A DNA stretch of 34,073 nucleotides from Candidatus Cloacimonadaceae bacterium (GTDB lineage Bacteria; Cloacimonadota; Cloacimonadia; Cloacimonadales; Cloacimonadaceae), in assembly GCA_030693415.1 (NCBI GenBank), contig JAUYAR010000055.1, positions 1 to 34,073 of the forward strand, written 5' to 3'. Below, piece after piece: positions 1 through 8,888 of this stretch. How positions within the stretch are numbered: the first letter of the stretch is position 1; each line of letters begins with the position of its first letter. The translations under genes were made by a program, and so were the position numbers. The notes under the pieces are model-generated. The model was given only the letters and a program-made list of their open reading frames with translations, was not told the DNA's origin and did no database searches.

Positions 1-134
1 AAGAATAACTCACAGGATTCACGCGTATCCAGTGGCTTGTTGATCTGCACGAAAACTTCGCTTGGGGGGACATACTATGGAGGGGTGTAGCGCTATCGCA
101 AAAAGTGGCAACCTAGTGTCAACTATATTAGGAC

Positions 135-392
135 TTGACAAGAAACGATTTTATTAGATGGAAGAAACAAACACGTGTAGCGCCAATATGTTATCTAAAT
201 AAATGTAGGACAGGTAGATACAATTTGAAATGGCAAAGTTTTGAAAAAATAATAGAGAAAGCTGTTGACAAGAAATCGAGCTTGGATTTATTGTGGAAAC
301 AGTTGATTGTGATGGGTGCAATCAGCAAAAAGTATAGTTTGTGTGAGGCGAAGACCCGCTGGCGGGGAATCAAAGAGTATGAGAAACAATGA
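135..392 (+). CDS. Doubtful small hypothetical ORF near the left edge
   Basis: An open frame of 85 codons starting with TTG encodes a basic, tryptophan- and lysine-rich peptide that I do not recognise. No convincing ribosome-binding site precedes it and no domain motif is visible. It is AT-richer than the genes to its right, which fits either a remnant of transferred DNA or chance. It could be the 3' end of a degraded gene, because the first 134 bases hold no frame that reads convincingly into it. A longer minus-strand frame (191-646) overlaps it and runs into the start of the next gene, so it is an unlikely alternative. Treat as tentative. Confidence 0.25.
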   Translation: MTRNDFIRWKKQTRVAPICYLNKCRTGRYNLKWQSFEKIIEKAVDKKSSLDLLWKQLIVMGAISKKYSLCEAKTRWRGIKEYEKQ

Positions 393-482
393 GATGAAAT
401 GGGTGCCAACATCGGGGGTCTCAATTCATGAAATTCGAGCAAAATTAACCGACAATAACTCACTATGAGGATCGAGGTGTTT

Positions 483-2606
483 ATGAAAGCTCTTGCAATC
501 TGCACGGCTTTGTTATTATGTGTTTCAACCAGCTTTGGGATCAAAGTCCCCCAATCTACCATTCCAGTGAAGACAGACGAGAACAGCCTGACTGAGTTTG
601 TCCGGGTTAGTCCAGATGATAAAGCGTTAGAGAAATTGCTCACCAAGGCATGGTTGTGGCAGGACGGAGACTATTTGGTGGCACACGTTGAGAGCGCGAT
701 AGACAAGGATTTCAAGAGTGGCGCCATTGGTCCCAGAGATCAGTATCCCACTGCTGATTACATCCGCATCCATCTCGTCACCATCCCCGATGCCTACTAC
801 GCTTATTATTACATGGCATTCCCCACCGGCAGCTTGGTTGATGGGGTTCGAAACAGTGATCTGTATATGAGCTCAGAATGGGACAGCCGTTATAGTTATG
901 AGACGGCATCCAACGATACTCTGTGGACGGTGACGATGCGGATACCACTGACTGAGCTGCGGTTCAAGCAAAAACTGCCCTACCGCTGGAAGATTATCCT
1001 GACCAAGTATAACCACGAGGCGAAGGAAAGCTATTCGGTGCCCTATATCAACACGAAAATGGGCAATGACTATTTTCTGAAAGCGCAGGATATTGAACTG
1101 AACCACCTCATCACACAAAAGGTGGATTTGACTTTTCGCTCTTACTTTGTAAAGAGCTATGATCTGATCGCGAAGACCGGCAGCTTTGATCCTGATCATC
1201 TGGGGTTGGACGTTGCCTTCAATCCAGGGCAGCGGACGCGCATCAAGCTGACGATGAATCCCGATTACTCCGATATTCCGCCGGATAATGCCCAAGACAA
1301 TTACAACAGCAAATACCCTCCATATTTAGGTGAAAACCGCTTTTTCTTCACGGAGGATATCGACGTGCTCGGAGTTGAATCCAATACCTTCTATTCCCGA
1401 AATATCGTTCAGCCGCGGCTGGCATTCAAGATGACCGGTAACAGCAAAATCCTGAACTGGGGGCTCCTCGGCGCCTTTGATAAAGAAATCCGTGGTGAAG
1501 GCTACATCATCAATCCCGACGATTACTATCAGGTGTTGGCGTTCGTCCCTTCCTGGCGCAAGTTTCGCAGCTCAAATCTATTGGTCAGCCGCGTGAACGC
1601 CGGATACTATAACCATGTGGGAAGCAGTGGTTTCAGGTGGGAAATCCTACCCAAGGTCTTCCTGAATTCATCCTTGACGGCAAGCGTCAGAAAAAACGAG
1701 AATGAAGCGGACAGTAGCGCCCTCTACGGATACATGACGCATATTTCTCTGGCTGCCAAACCGGGAAATCTGAGTTGCTCTGCAGACTACTCTATGTCCA
1801 GCCGAGATTTGCGCACTGATGCAGGATTTTATGCGGATACCGACTGGGACTCTATTAGCGGGCAGCTCTACTGGAACAGCGAAGACAGCAAGAACTATCT
1901 GGAAAGTTTCAGAATTAGCGCCTGGGGCGGATACAATCGCCTATTTCTCAGCACCACTCCCATCGGCTCTTATCATTCCGGAGCCAACGCCTGGCTCAGT
2001 TTTCGTCCGAAGTTTTCTTTTTCTGGATCTGGCAACAAAGGCACCGATCTGGACTTGAGCAACGCTAAACATGATACGGATCATCTAAGCTTAAGTTTTA
2101 GCTTCCATAGCTGGGATGCAATGGGCGTCTCTTGTGGAGTGGGACGTTCCCACAGCTTGATTTACGACCTTTATGATACGAGGCTCGGGATGAACTATTA
2201 TTCGTTCTTTTGGGGCGCACTAACCAAGAAACTGCGTTATTCGGCGTCGGTCAGGGGGCGTGATTATGACTATCCCAAAGTGAATGTGGTCATTGTGGGT
2301 GGAGACACCTTGACGGTCAAGCTCGACAACCGCTATGCAATCGCCAATGCATCGCTGGCATACACACCCAGCCAAAAACTTCAGCTCTCCAGCGGGATTG
2401 GCATCAGCACCTATGAGCGCGCCGGCTCATTTGCCGATCTAAGCTACTATACCAATATCCGTTATGAGTTTATGAAGGACTATTTCATCTATGCCGGATT
2501 CAAGAGCAATCAGACTATGGATGAGGAATCAAACTATTCTGACCCAATGGGACATTTCCGCAAAAACAGTGCTTCCGCCTATGCGAAATTGGCGGTTACT
2601 TTTTAG
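483..2606 (+). CDS. DUF5916-like outer-membrane protein with CBM9-type N-terminal domain
   Basis: The predicted 707-residue protein starts with a clear signal peptide (MKALAICTALLLCVSTSFG). I chose the ATG at 483 because GAGGTG lies just upstream and the signal peptide begins there; an in-frame ATG at 465 would add six residues in front. Residues of about 25-200 resemble the carbohydrate-binding-module-9-like domain found at the start of DUF5916 proteins. The middle carries the family-like stretch FNPGQRTRIKLTMNPDYSDI followed by a GENRFFF segment (family proteins show PEKRPFFLEG-like text here). The rest alternates polar and aromatic residues as in a beta-barrel and ends in AKLAVTF, a typical terminal-Phe barrel signature. 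Family function is unknown; outer-membrane location is inferred. It stands alone and converges on the minus-strand gene at 2786. Confidence 0.7.
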   Translation: MKALAICTALLLCVSTSFGIKVPQSTIPVKTDENSLTEFVRVSPDDKALEKLLTKAWLWQDGDYLVAHVESAIDKDFKSGAIGPRDQYPTADYIRIHLVTIPDAYYAYYYMAFPTGSLVDGVRNSDLYMSSEWDSRYSYETASNDTLWTVTMRIPLTELRFKQKLPYRWKIILTKYNHEAKESYSVPYINTKMGNDYFLKAQDIELNHLITQKVDLTFRSYFVKSYDLIAKTGSFDPDHLGLDVAFNPGQRTRIKLTMNPDYSDIPPDNAQDNYNSKYPPYLGENRFFFTEDIDVLGVESNTFYSRNIVQPRLAFKMTGNSKILNWGLLGAFDKEIRGEGYIINPDDYYQVLAFVPSWRKFRSSNLLVSRVNAGYYNHVGSSGFRWEILPKVFLNSSLTASVRKNENEADSSALYGYMTHISLAAKPGNLSCSADYSMSSRDLRTDAGFYADTDWDSISGQLYWNSEDSKNYLESFRISAWGGYNRLFLSTTPIGSYHSGANAWLSFRPKFSFSGSGNKGTDLDLSNAKHDTDHLSLSFSFHSWDAMGVSCGVGRSHSLIYDLYDTRLGMNYYSFFWGALTKKLRYSASVRGRDYDYPKVNVVIVGGDTLTVKLDNRYAIANASLAYTPSQKLQLSSGIGISTYERAGSFADLSYYTNIRYEFMKDYFIYAGFKSNQTMDEESNYSDPMGHFRKNSASAYAKLAVTF

Positions 2607-2643
2607 CCAAAGTTTCTCAATATTGCGCATAAGTTATTGCAAG

Positions 2644-2670
2644 AACCGACGGGGATGCCGGTAATTCCAT
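2644..2670 (+). repeat. 27-bp hairpin repeat, diverged third copy
   Basis: This matches, with two differences, the 27-bp sequence starting AACCGACGGGG and ending TAATTCCAT found at 21512-21538 and inverted at 21332-21358. The differences weaken its hairpin. It lies between convergent genes. Confidence 0.7.
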
Positions 2671-2673
2671 AAT

Positions 2674-2718
2674 CATGGAACGCCGCCTCATGGAACGCTG
2701 CCTCATGGAACGCCGACG
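2674..2718 (+). repeat. Three tandem 15-bp units (CATGGAACGCCGCCT type)
   Basis: Units at 2674-2688, 2689-2703 and 2704-2718 read CATGGAACGCCGCCT, CATGGAACGCTGCCT and CATGGAACGCCGACG. The third unit runs directly into the hairpin at 2711-2730, so the array and the hairpin share bases. Confidence 0.8.
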
Positions 2719-2730
2719 TCCCCGTCGGCG
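2711..2730. repeat. Perfect GC-rich hairpin (8-bp stem, TCCC loop)
   Basis: CGCCGACG and CGTCGGCG pair perfectly around a TCCC loop. The same CGACGTCCCCGTCG core occurs in the repeats at 21332-21358 and 21512-21538. It sits between convergent genes and could act as a bidirectional transcription stop, but no T-run follows on either strand, so a repeat of the REP type is at least as likely. Confidence 0.7.
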
Positions 2731-2785
2731 ACACGAAGCTCTATCCCACAGGCGAAAATAGCGATGAACCTGACACATCCATTTC

Positions 2786-3118
2786 TTATCTGAGGGCGAG
2801 GATCGTCTCCTTGGCGGAGGGAACGGCGTTGTATAGAAATTCGTTTGTGGCGCATGGGAAGTCTTTGCACTCGGCGCAGCTTTGATAGTCTTTGTTTACC
2901 ACGCAAGCACGGATGGGGCATTTGGCGCACCAACCGAAATGCGTGCCATCGCTCATGCAGCCATCGCAATTGATATCTTCGGGGCTGAGGTTGGCATCAT
3001 AGTTTTTGCTCCACCGGACGGCAATGTCCTTCTTATTCTCCATGTCTTTTTCCTGGGTGGCGGTGTAGCATTCGCAAGTCTGGCAGTCCAAACCGCAAGC
3101 GGATAGAAAACTGTTCAT
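2786..3118 (-). CDS. DUF3795 cysteine-rich protein
   Basis: This 110-residue protein carries the DUF3795 pattern: an N-terminal ACGLDCQTCECY segment, an aromatic helix with KWS-like text (VRWSKNYD), then INCDGCMSDG and a chain of further cysteines (WCAKCPIRAC, SCAECKDFPC). I count 12 cysteines, which suggests metal or Fe-S binding, but the family has no established function. AAAGGAG lies six bases before the ATG. The gene begins only 11 bases after the trmFO stop, so it is probably the last gene of that operon. The cysteine spacing makes the family call firm; the metal is inference. Confidence 0.85.
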   Translation of the reverse strand: MNSFLSACGLDCQTCECYTATQEKDMENKKDIAVRWSKNYDANLSPEDINCDGCMSDGTHFGWCAKCPIRACVVNKDYQSCAECKDFPCATNEFLYNAVPSAKETILALR

Positions 3119-3129
3119 GTGTATCTCCT

Positions 3130-4434
3130 TTATTTTATGAACTGTTGCAATGAATTCAAGCTACGCTGAGCGAGCAAGTCTTTTTTTAGTTTTTTATCGC
3201 GGATGGGTGATTCAAGGGCTGGCAGAAGCCCAAAATTGGCATTGACGGGTTGAAAGTTCTTGCTGCCGGAATCGATCAGGCGTCGCCATAACTGACCGAG
3301 GATGGTTTCCTGGGGCAGGATTTCAAGTGCTTCGCTGATGATTTTCGCGATCAAGAGCCCGCTGCCGATGCTTTCCACATAGCCTTCCACGCCGCTTAGT
3401 TGTCCGGCGATGAAGATGTCCTTGTCTATTTTGAGAGATAGATCGGAGCTCAGAACCTGGGGAGAGCACAGATATGAATTGCGGTGGATGGAACCATAGC
3501 GGAGAAATTCCACGTTTTCCAATCCCGGAATGAGGCGAAAGATGCGTTTTTGTTCAGGATAACGCAGCATGGTTTGGCAGCCGACCAGATTGTATGCTGT
3601 CAGATCCCGATTTTCTGCTCTAAGCTGAAGCACCGCAAAGGGTTTTTTGCCGGTTTTGGGATCTTCCAAGCCCATGGGACGCATCACTCCATGGCGCAAA
3701 GTGTCCACTCCGCGGCGGGCGAGTTCCTCGATCGGAATGCAGTTTTCATAGTAATGAAACTTCACGCTGCGGAAGAAATCATCCTCAAACTCGTGCGCCT
3801 GGCGCTTTTCGCCGCAGATCAAAGCATCGACGAAACGGTAATATTCCTCTTTGTCGAAGGCGCAATTCAGATAATCCGCGTCGCCTTTGTCATAGCGGTC
3901 TTTTTGATAGATATTGCTTCTGTCTATGCTTTCGGAATCTATGATCGGAGCGATGGCGTCGAAGAAGTATAAATGCTGGTCTCCCAGGCGTTTTTGCAGT
4001 TCATGCATGAGCGCGTCGCTGGAAAGCGGACCACCAGCAATGATGCATTTGCCTGATGGAATGGATGTTGCCTCTTCGCGGATGAGACGAATATGGGGAT
4101 GATTGTCCAGCTCGGTTTGCACCAATTTGCCGAAAGCCTCGCGATCGACTGCAAGCGCATGTCCGGCAGGAACCCTGCAAGCCTCAGCCAGTGGCAACAG
4201 CTTGCAGCCCAAGAGCTTGAGCTCTGCTTTCAAAAGTCCGGAAGCGGTATCCCTCCGGGTCGATTTGAGTGAATTACTGCAAACAAGCTCAGCAGGATTT
4301 CCACTTGTGTGCGCCGCGGTCATTTTTGCGGGACGCATCTCATACAGATCGATCTCAAAGCCCTTTTCCGCAAGATACAAAGCGGCTTCGCAACCTGCCA
4401 GTCCCGCTCCGATAATGGTGATTTTTTCCTTCAT
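3130..4434 (-). CDS. trmFO: tRNA (uracil-54-C5)-methyltransferase, folate-dependent (TrmFO)
   Basis: TrmFO makes 5-methyluridine at position 54 of the tRNA T-loop using methylenetetrahydrofolate and FAD. The 434-residue length is normal for the family. The N-terminal FAD-binding motif IIGAGLAGCEAALYLAEKG is intact. The motif ELVCSNSLKS holds the family cysteine (C52), and a second conserved cysteine lies in YENCIPIEELARRG. The DTLRHGVMRPMGL stretch corresponds to the conserved segment that follows. It lies about 130 bases downstream of rnc with a DUF3795 gene after it. A GGCAGAG/CTCTGCC inverted repeat at 4476-4511 lies between rnc and trmFO, but has no T-run. Folate use fits with folC being further upstream, though they are not in one transcript. 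Confidence 0.95.
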   Translation of the reverse strand: MKEKITIIGAGLAGCEAALYLAEKGFEIDLYEMRPAKMTAAHTSGNPAELVCSNSLKSTRRDTASGLLKAELKLLGCKLLPLAEACRVPAGHALAVDREAFGKLVQTELDNHPHIRLIREEATSIPSGKCIIAGGPLSSDALMHELQKRLGDQHLYFFDAIAPIIDSESIDRSNIYQKDRYDKGDADYLNCAFDKEEYYRFVDALICGEKRQAHEFEDDFFRSVKFHYYENCIPIEELARRGVDTLRHGVMRPMGLEDPKTGKKPFAVLQLRAENRDLTAYNLVGCQTMLRYPEQKRIFRLIPGLENVEFLRYGSIHRNSYLCSPQVLSSDLSLKIDKDIFIAGQLSGVEGYVESIGSGLLIAKIISEALEILPQETILGQLWRRLIDSGSKNFQPVNANFGLLPALESPIRDKKLKKDLLAQRSLNSLQQFIK

Positions 4435-4565
4435 TGATACTCAGTCGGCTATTATTCTGTTTACGTGGTCAAGTTGGCAGAGGGTGAAAGCCGTCAAGAC
4501 GAAACTCTGCCGAAAACAACGCTATACTTACGAGACCCCACTGTGCCTTTGTCCAAAATCGTCCA

Positions 4566-5399
4566 TCACACCCCAAGTTTCTGGCATGCCGCATGGGCTG
4601 CGTCCTGATGCGCGGTTTTCTTGGTGTTGCCTTTTCCGGTGCCCATCAGTTTTCCGCTAACGTGAACTTCCACGATGAAGGTTTTGTTGTGTTCTGGACC
4701 CTCTTCAGCGGTGGTGATATAGCGTGGCGGGTCTTGGTTTTTGGATTGCATGTATTCCTGCAGGATGCTTTTATAGTTCACGAGTTCGTTGCGGTTGACC
4801 GTGGTTTCGTAGTCTTTGATGATGAAGTTTTTGATGAATTTGTTGGCAGAGGCGATGCCGCTGTCCAGATAGATGGCGCAGATGAGCGCTTCCATGGTAT
4901 CGCTGAGGATGGAGGCTTTTTTGGCACCGCCGGATTGTTGTTCTTCGGGGCTGAGCAGCACGTATTTTCCGAGTTCCAAAGAGTTTGCCTTGAAGGTGAG
5001 ATAGGTCTCCGAAACGATCTTGGATTTGAGCTTGCTGAGCTTTCCTTCCTGTTCGTCCGGATGGCGGGTAAATAGTTCTTTGGAGACGGCAAAGCCGAGG
5101 ATGGAATCACCCAGAAACTCCATGCGTTCAAAGGGGGAGGGAGTTTTGTGGTCGTCGTATTTGCGCCGCAGATAGGATTTGTGGGTGAGCGCCGCCCTCA
5201 GTATAGTGCTGTCTTTGAAGGAATATTCTATCTTCTTCTGCAATTGCACGAGGCTCTTTTCCCATTTGGGATATTGTTCCGCGATGCGCTTGCCGTTGAA
5301 GTATTCAATGATCCTGGAAATGATCGGATTCACGGTTTTCCTCGTTTTCGCGGGGCTTTTATCCGCCTTGGGGTCTGCAAAAGGCTTGCCATCAGGCAT
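4566..5399 (-). CDS. rnc: Ribonuclease III
   Basis: RNase III cleaves double-stranded RNA in rRNA processing and mRNA turnover. The signature ERMEFLGDSILGFAVSKELF sits at residues 91-110, and the second acidic cluster ILSDTMEALICAIYLDSG follows. A double-stranded-RNA-binding domain occupies the C-terminal 70 or so residues, ending in KKTAHQDAAHAACQKLGV. At 277 residues it is longer than typical enzymes (about 225-230) because of a basic N-terminal extension of some 45 residues. The ATG at 5399 is the first start of the frame; a shorter start inside the extension cannot be excluded. It lies 50 bases after fabF, the arrangement seen in many bacteria. Confidence 0.95.
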   Translation of the reverse strand: MPDGKPFADPKADKSPAKTRKTVNPIISRIIEYFNGKRIAEQYPKWEKSLVQLQKKIEYSFKDSTILRAALTHKSYLRRKYDDHKTPSPFERMEFLGDSILGFAVSKELFTRHPDEQEGKLSKLKSKIVSETYLTFKANSLELGKYVLLSPEEQQSGGAKKASILSDTMEALICAIYLDSGIASANKFIKNFIIKDYETTVNRNELVNYKSILQEYMQSKNQDPPRYITTAEEGPEHNKTFIVEVHVSGKLMGTGKGNTKKTAHQDAAHAACQKLGV

Positions 5400-5449
5400 G
5401 ATGATCCAAGGGCTTCAACGTTTTCAACAAGTTGTCTTAGTCCTATGGC

Positions 5450-6691
5450 TCAGAGATATTTCGTGATGACGATGGCGGAATTGTGTCCGCCGAAACCGAG
5501 TGAATTGGATAGAGCAGCTTTGACGTCAAACTTTCTCGATTTGTGCGGCACATAGTCCAGATCGCACGCTGGATCGGGATTGTCCAGATTGATGGTGGGA
5601 TGGACGATGCCGGTCTCAATGGATTTCACGCAGACGATGGCTTCGATGCCTGCAGCGGCGCCGAGCATGTGTCCGACCATGGATTTGGTGGAATTGATCA
5701 AGAGTTTGTAGGCATGCTCGCCGAAGCTATTTTTGATGGAAAGCGTTTCGCCTTTGTCGTTGAGCGTGGTCGAAGTGCCGTGGGCGTTGATATAGTCGAT
5801 GTCTTCAGGTTTCAGCCCGGCATCGCGGATTGCGGCTTCGATGGCTCGGCTGCTTCCTTCTCCATCTTCTGTGGGCGCTGTGATGTGGTAAGCGTCGCCG
5901 GTGGCGCCATAGCCGGAAAGTTCGGCATAGATCCTCGCTCCGCGCTTGAGCGCGTGTTCGAGTTCTTCGAGGATGAGGATGGCGGAGCCTTCGCTCATGA
6001 CGAATCCATCGCGGTCAACATCAAAGGGACGCGATGCTGCCTGAGGATTGTCGTTTCTGGTGCTGAGCGCGCGCATGGCGGAAAATCCACCCACTGCCAA
6101 TGGTGAAACCGCCGCTTCCATGCCTCCGCTGACAATGATGTCCGCGTCTCCATATTGGATCATGCGCATGGCGGTTCCCAAAGCGTGGTTGGCACTGGCG
6201 CAAGCACTCATAACGTTGAAGTTGACACCTTTAAAGCCATGTTCGATGGAGATGTGCGCAGCGGCAATGTTTCCGATCATCTTGGGAATGAAGAAAGGAC
6301 TGATGCGGCGAAAACCCTGGGTGTGGGCTTTGACGCATTCTTCTTCAAAAGTGAGGATTCCACCAATGCCGGCACCGGTGATCACGCCAACGCGGTTTGG
6401 ATCATAGGAACCCGGAACGAGGTTTGCGTCCTTGACTGCTTCGCGGGCTGCTACCATCGCGTATTGGGTATAAAAATCAAGCTTTCTGGCTTCCTTGGCG
6501 TCAAAATGATCTTCCGCGCGGAAGTTTTTCACCTCTGCGGCAATGTGGGTAGGCAGGACGGAGGCGTCGAACTTGGTGATCAATCCGACCCCGGAAACGC
6601 CGTTGATCAGGTTTTGCCACACTTCCGCGACGTTGTTTCCAACGGGAGTGATAGCTCCGAGCCCGGTGATGACTACTTTTTTCTTACTCAT
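5450..6691 (-). CDS. fabF: 3-oxoacyl-[acyl-carrier-protein] synthase II
   Basis: FabF condenses malonyl-ACP with the growing acyl-ACP in fatty acid elongation. The 413-residue protein has the catalytic cysteine in MSACASANHALG (C164) and the two catalytic histidines in NAHGTSTTLND and KSMVGHMLGAAAG. GAGG precedes the ATG at 6691 by six bases. It follows acpP in the usual order, but a strong terminator (6789-6837) lies between them, so fabF-rnc-trmFO probably also has its own promoter within 6692-6788. A weak candidate on the minus strand there is TTGATC-16 bp-TATGTT. Confidence 0.97.
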   Translation of the reverse strand: MSKKKVVITGLGAITPVGNNVAEVWQNLINGVSGVGLITKFDASVLPTHIAAEVKNFRAEDHFDAKEARKLDFYTQYAMVAAREAVKDANLVPGSYDPNRVGVITGAGIGGILTFEEECVKAHTQGFRRISPFFIPKMIGNIAAAHISIEHGFKGVNFNVMSACASANHALGTAMRMIQYGDADIIVSGGMEAAVSPLAVGGFSAMRALSTRNDNPQAASRPFDVDRDGFVMSEGSAILILEELEHALKRGARIYAELSGYGATGDAYHITAPTEDGEGSSRAIEAAIRDAGLKPEDIDYINAHGTSTTLNDKGETLSIKNSFGEHAYKLLINSTKSMVGHMLGAAAGIEAIVCVKSIETGIVHPTINLDNPDPACDLDYVPHKSRKFDVKAALSNSLGFGGHNSAIVITKYL

Positions 6692-6788
6692 AAAAACCTC
6701 ATGTACTATTAGACTTGTCCTTGTATTATTTATGTTGGTCTAAAACATAGCGGCGCCATATCTTAGATCAATACAGACGGTTGACTTC

Positions 6789-6837
6789 AAAAAAGCGGAA
6801 TCAGTCCTGATAACAAAAGCTATCAGGATTGATTCGC
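6789..6837 (-). terminator. Rho-independent terminator downstream of acpP
   Basis: Read on the minus strand, a 17-18-base stem (arms at 6821-6837 and 6795-6812, one bulged base and one G-T pair) with an 8-base loop is followed immediately by six T residues (6794-6789). It closes the rpmF-acpP transcript before fabF. Confidence 0.85.
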
Positions 6838-6848
6838 GGTTGATGCGA

Positions 6849-7082
6849 TTAACCCAGTTTTTCCGTGAGATAATCGATGGCTTGGCCAACGGTGCGGAGT
6901 CTTTCCTGATCTTCATCAGGAATGACGATCTTGAATTCATCTTCAAAAGCCATTACGAGCTCCACGGTGTCCAAGGAATCGGCGCGCAGGTCATCGATGA
7001 AGTTAGCTGTAGGAACGATCTGAGATGCTTCCACATTCAGCTTGTCCATCACTATCTGTTTTACTCTTGCTTCAATATCCAT
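6849..7082 (-). CDS. acpP: Acyl carrier protein
   Basis: The 77-residue acidic protein carries the growing acyl chain on a phosphopantetheine arm. The attachment serine is S36 in the motif [13 protein letters not shown] start at the ATG at 7082, preceded by GGAGGAAT; the frame extends 20 codons upstream but that extension is not conserved-looking and has no ribosome site. It lies 61 bases after fabG and ends just before the terminator at 6789-6837, so it is the last gene of the long lipid operon. Confidence 0.97.
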   Translation of the reverse strand: MDIEARVKQIVMDKLNVEASQIVPTANFIDDLRADSLDTVELVMAFEDEFKIVIPDEDQERLRTVGQAIDYLTEKLG

Positions 7083-7143
7083 TATTCCTCCTATGTTATT
7101 GAAGTGTGTTTTTTCATTGATGGGGCGAAAGCCCCGGTTCAAT

Positions 7144-7893
7144 CTATTGCATGGTCAAGCCACCGTCAACGGCGATGGTCTGACCTGTGATATAAGCGCT
7201 TTCGTCGGACGCCAGAAAGAGGCAAAGCTTGGCGACGTCCGCGGGTTTTCCCATCTTTGCCAGAGGGATGGCTTTGCCATAGCTTTCCACCACTTCGGGA
7301 GGGAGCTTGGCGGTCATTTCGGTTTCTATAAATCCGGGGGCAATGGCGTTCACACGCACACCGCGGGAAGCGAATTCCTTGGCGCAGCTTTTGGTGAAGG
7401 CGATCATTCCACCCTTGGAGGCGGCATAGTTTGCCTGTCCGGCGTTGCCCATGATTCCGATCACGCTGGCGATGTTGATGATGCTGCCTTTGCGGGTTTT
7501 CATCATGTATTTAAAAACTTTCTGAGTGCAGAAGAACGTACCCTTGAGGTTGATGTTGAGCACGCTTTCCCATTCCTCTTCCTTCATCCGCAGGACAAGG
7601 TTGTCTTTGGTGACTCCGGCATTGTTGATCAGGACGTCGATGCCGCCAAGATCGCTGACGATTTTGGCAAAGAGTTCGTCCATACCGGCATTGTCCGTGA
7701 CGTTGCCGATATAGCCAAAAGCCTGATATCCGCAGCCTTTGAGCTTCTGCACCGCGGCATCCACAGTTTCCGGCATCAGGTCGATGATCACGACCCGCGC
7801 GTTGTTTTGGGCAAATGTTTCCGCGATGGAATAGCCGATGCCTCTGGCGCCACCGGTAATCACCACTACCTGGTTGTCTATATCATATTTCAT
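7144..7893 (-). CDS. fabG: 3-oxoacyl-[acyl-carrier-protein] reductase
   Basis: FabG reduces 3-oxoacyl-ACP with NADPH. This 249-residue short-chain dehydrogenase has the cofactor motif TGGARGIG (residues 13-20), NNAG at 90-93, and the catalytic serine, tyrosine and lysine at S143, Y156 and K160 (NYAASKGG). The C-terminus [14 protein letters not shown] is typical of FabG. It lies between fabD and acpP, as in many fab clusters. A long open frame on the opposite strand (7042-7908) is a shadow of this gene. Confidence 0.97.
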   Translation of the reverse strand: MKYDIDNQVVVITGGARGIGYSIAETFAQNNARVVIIDLMPETVDAAVQKLKGCGYQAFGYIGNVTDNAGMDELFAKIVSDLGGIDVLINNAGVTKDNLVLRMKEEEWESVLNINLKGTFFCTQKVFKYMMKTRKGSIINIASVIGIMGNAGQANYAASKGGMIAFTKSCAKEFASRGVRVNAIAPGFIETEMTAKLPPEVVESYGKAIPLAKMGKPADVAKLCLFLASDESAYITGQTIAVDGGLTMQ

Positions 7894-7935
7894 AATTTCC
7901 TCGAATGAGACTTGCGTGTTGAGCGCTCTACAACA

Positions 7936-8865
7936 TCAAAGCGAGAGCATCAAAGCGTCAAGTTCTTCCAATTTGCCATAGTTTAAAACCAGTGCATCTT
8001 TGTCAATATTCTTTATCATGCCGGAGAGAACTTTCTGGGGTCCGAACTCGATAAAACGCTGCACGCCATGATCTAACATATATTGAACACTTTCCACCCA
8101 ACGTACCGGCGAGATGATCTGACGTTCGAGTTTTTGGCGGGCGGTATCTCCAATCGTATTGGGTAGGGCGTCGAGATTGGATATCAGTGGGATAAAGCTA
8201 TTCTTAAACTCGGCTTTTGCCATTTCCTGCGCGAGCCAGTCGCTTGCCCGGACGATCAGCGGAGTGTGGAAAGGCCCGCCCACGACGAGCGGGACGACCT
8301 TTTTGGCGCCTTTGCTTTTGGCGATCTCACCCGCTGTCGCGACTCCTTCTTGGGTGCCGGAGATCACGGTTTGGATCGGAGTGTTGAAGTTTACCGCGCG
8401 CACCAGTCCCACCGTTTCAGCTTCGATGCAGGCTTCGATCACGAGTTCTGCAGCAAGACCGATGATCGCCGCCATGGCAAAGGGTGCGCCATCATTGGCT
8501 TTGATCATGAATTCGCCACGCTTGTGCACCAAGTGCAGGGCATCGATCCAGGAAATGGTTCCATTGGCAACGAGGGCGCTGAATTCCCCCAAAGAGTGTC
8601 CGGCAACGAAGTCTGCGGTGATCCCGCTGCTCTTTTCAAAGCTTTTCATCGCGCAGATACTGTGAAAAAGGATGGCGGGCTGAGTGAACCGAGTCTCTCT
8701 GAGCAAGTCTTCGGGGCCATCGGAGATGATCTTCCGGAGTTTGGTGCCGTGAGCTTGGTCAAAATCATCCAACACTCTGGCATATTCCGGCACGGCGGCG
8801 ATAAAATCCGTCGCCATGCCCACATATTGGGCTCCCTGTCCGGGAAATATAAAAGCTGTTTTCAT
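7936..8865 (-). CDS. fabD: Malonyl-CoA:ACP transacylase
   Basis: FabD loads malonyl groups from CoA onto ACP. The 309-residue protein starts MKTAFIFPGQGAQYVGMA, with the catalytic serine S91 in GHSLGEFSALVANG and the catalytic-region histidine in GGPFHTPLI. I start at 8865 because this is where FabD similarity begins; the frame is open for another 87 codons, but these overlap fabH and are its shadow. It lies between fabH (23-base gap) and fabG (42-base gap) in one operon. Confidence 0.97.
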   Translation of the reverse strand: MKTAFIFPGQGAQYVGMATDFIAAVPEYARVLDDFDQAHGTKLRKIISDGPEDLLRETRFTQPAILFHSICAMKSFEKSSGITADFVAGHSLGEFSALVANGTISWIDALHLVHKRGEFMIKANDGAPFAMAAIIGLAAELVIEACIEAETVGLVRAVNFNTPIQTVISGTQEGVATAGEIAKSKGAKKVVPLVVGGPFHTPLIVRASDWLAQEMAKAEFKNSFIPLISNLDALPNTIGDTARQKLERQIISPVRWVESVQYMLDHGVQRFIEFGPQKVLSGMIKNIDKDALVLNYGKLEELDALMLSL

Positions 8866-8888
8866 CTCGATTCCTATTTTGTAGTGTA

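Noticed and set aside
1-134. End of a truncated gene at the left edge
   Set aside because: Only short frames are open and none gives a recognisable C-terminus.
4476-4511. GGCAGAG/CTCTGCC inverted repeat as a terminator between rnc and trmFO
   Set aside because: The loop is 22 bases and there is no T-run on the minus strand, so a terminator cannot be supported.
6740-6946. A minus-strand 68-codon frame overlapping the end of acpP
   Set aside because: It is a shifted reading of acpP and the terminator, without a ribosome site or recognisable motif.
7042-7908. A 288-codon plus-strand open frame opposite fabG and acpP
   Set aside because: It lies antisense to clearly conserved genes, has low-complexity His/Gly/Asp-rich composition typical of reversed coding sequence, and shows no motif.
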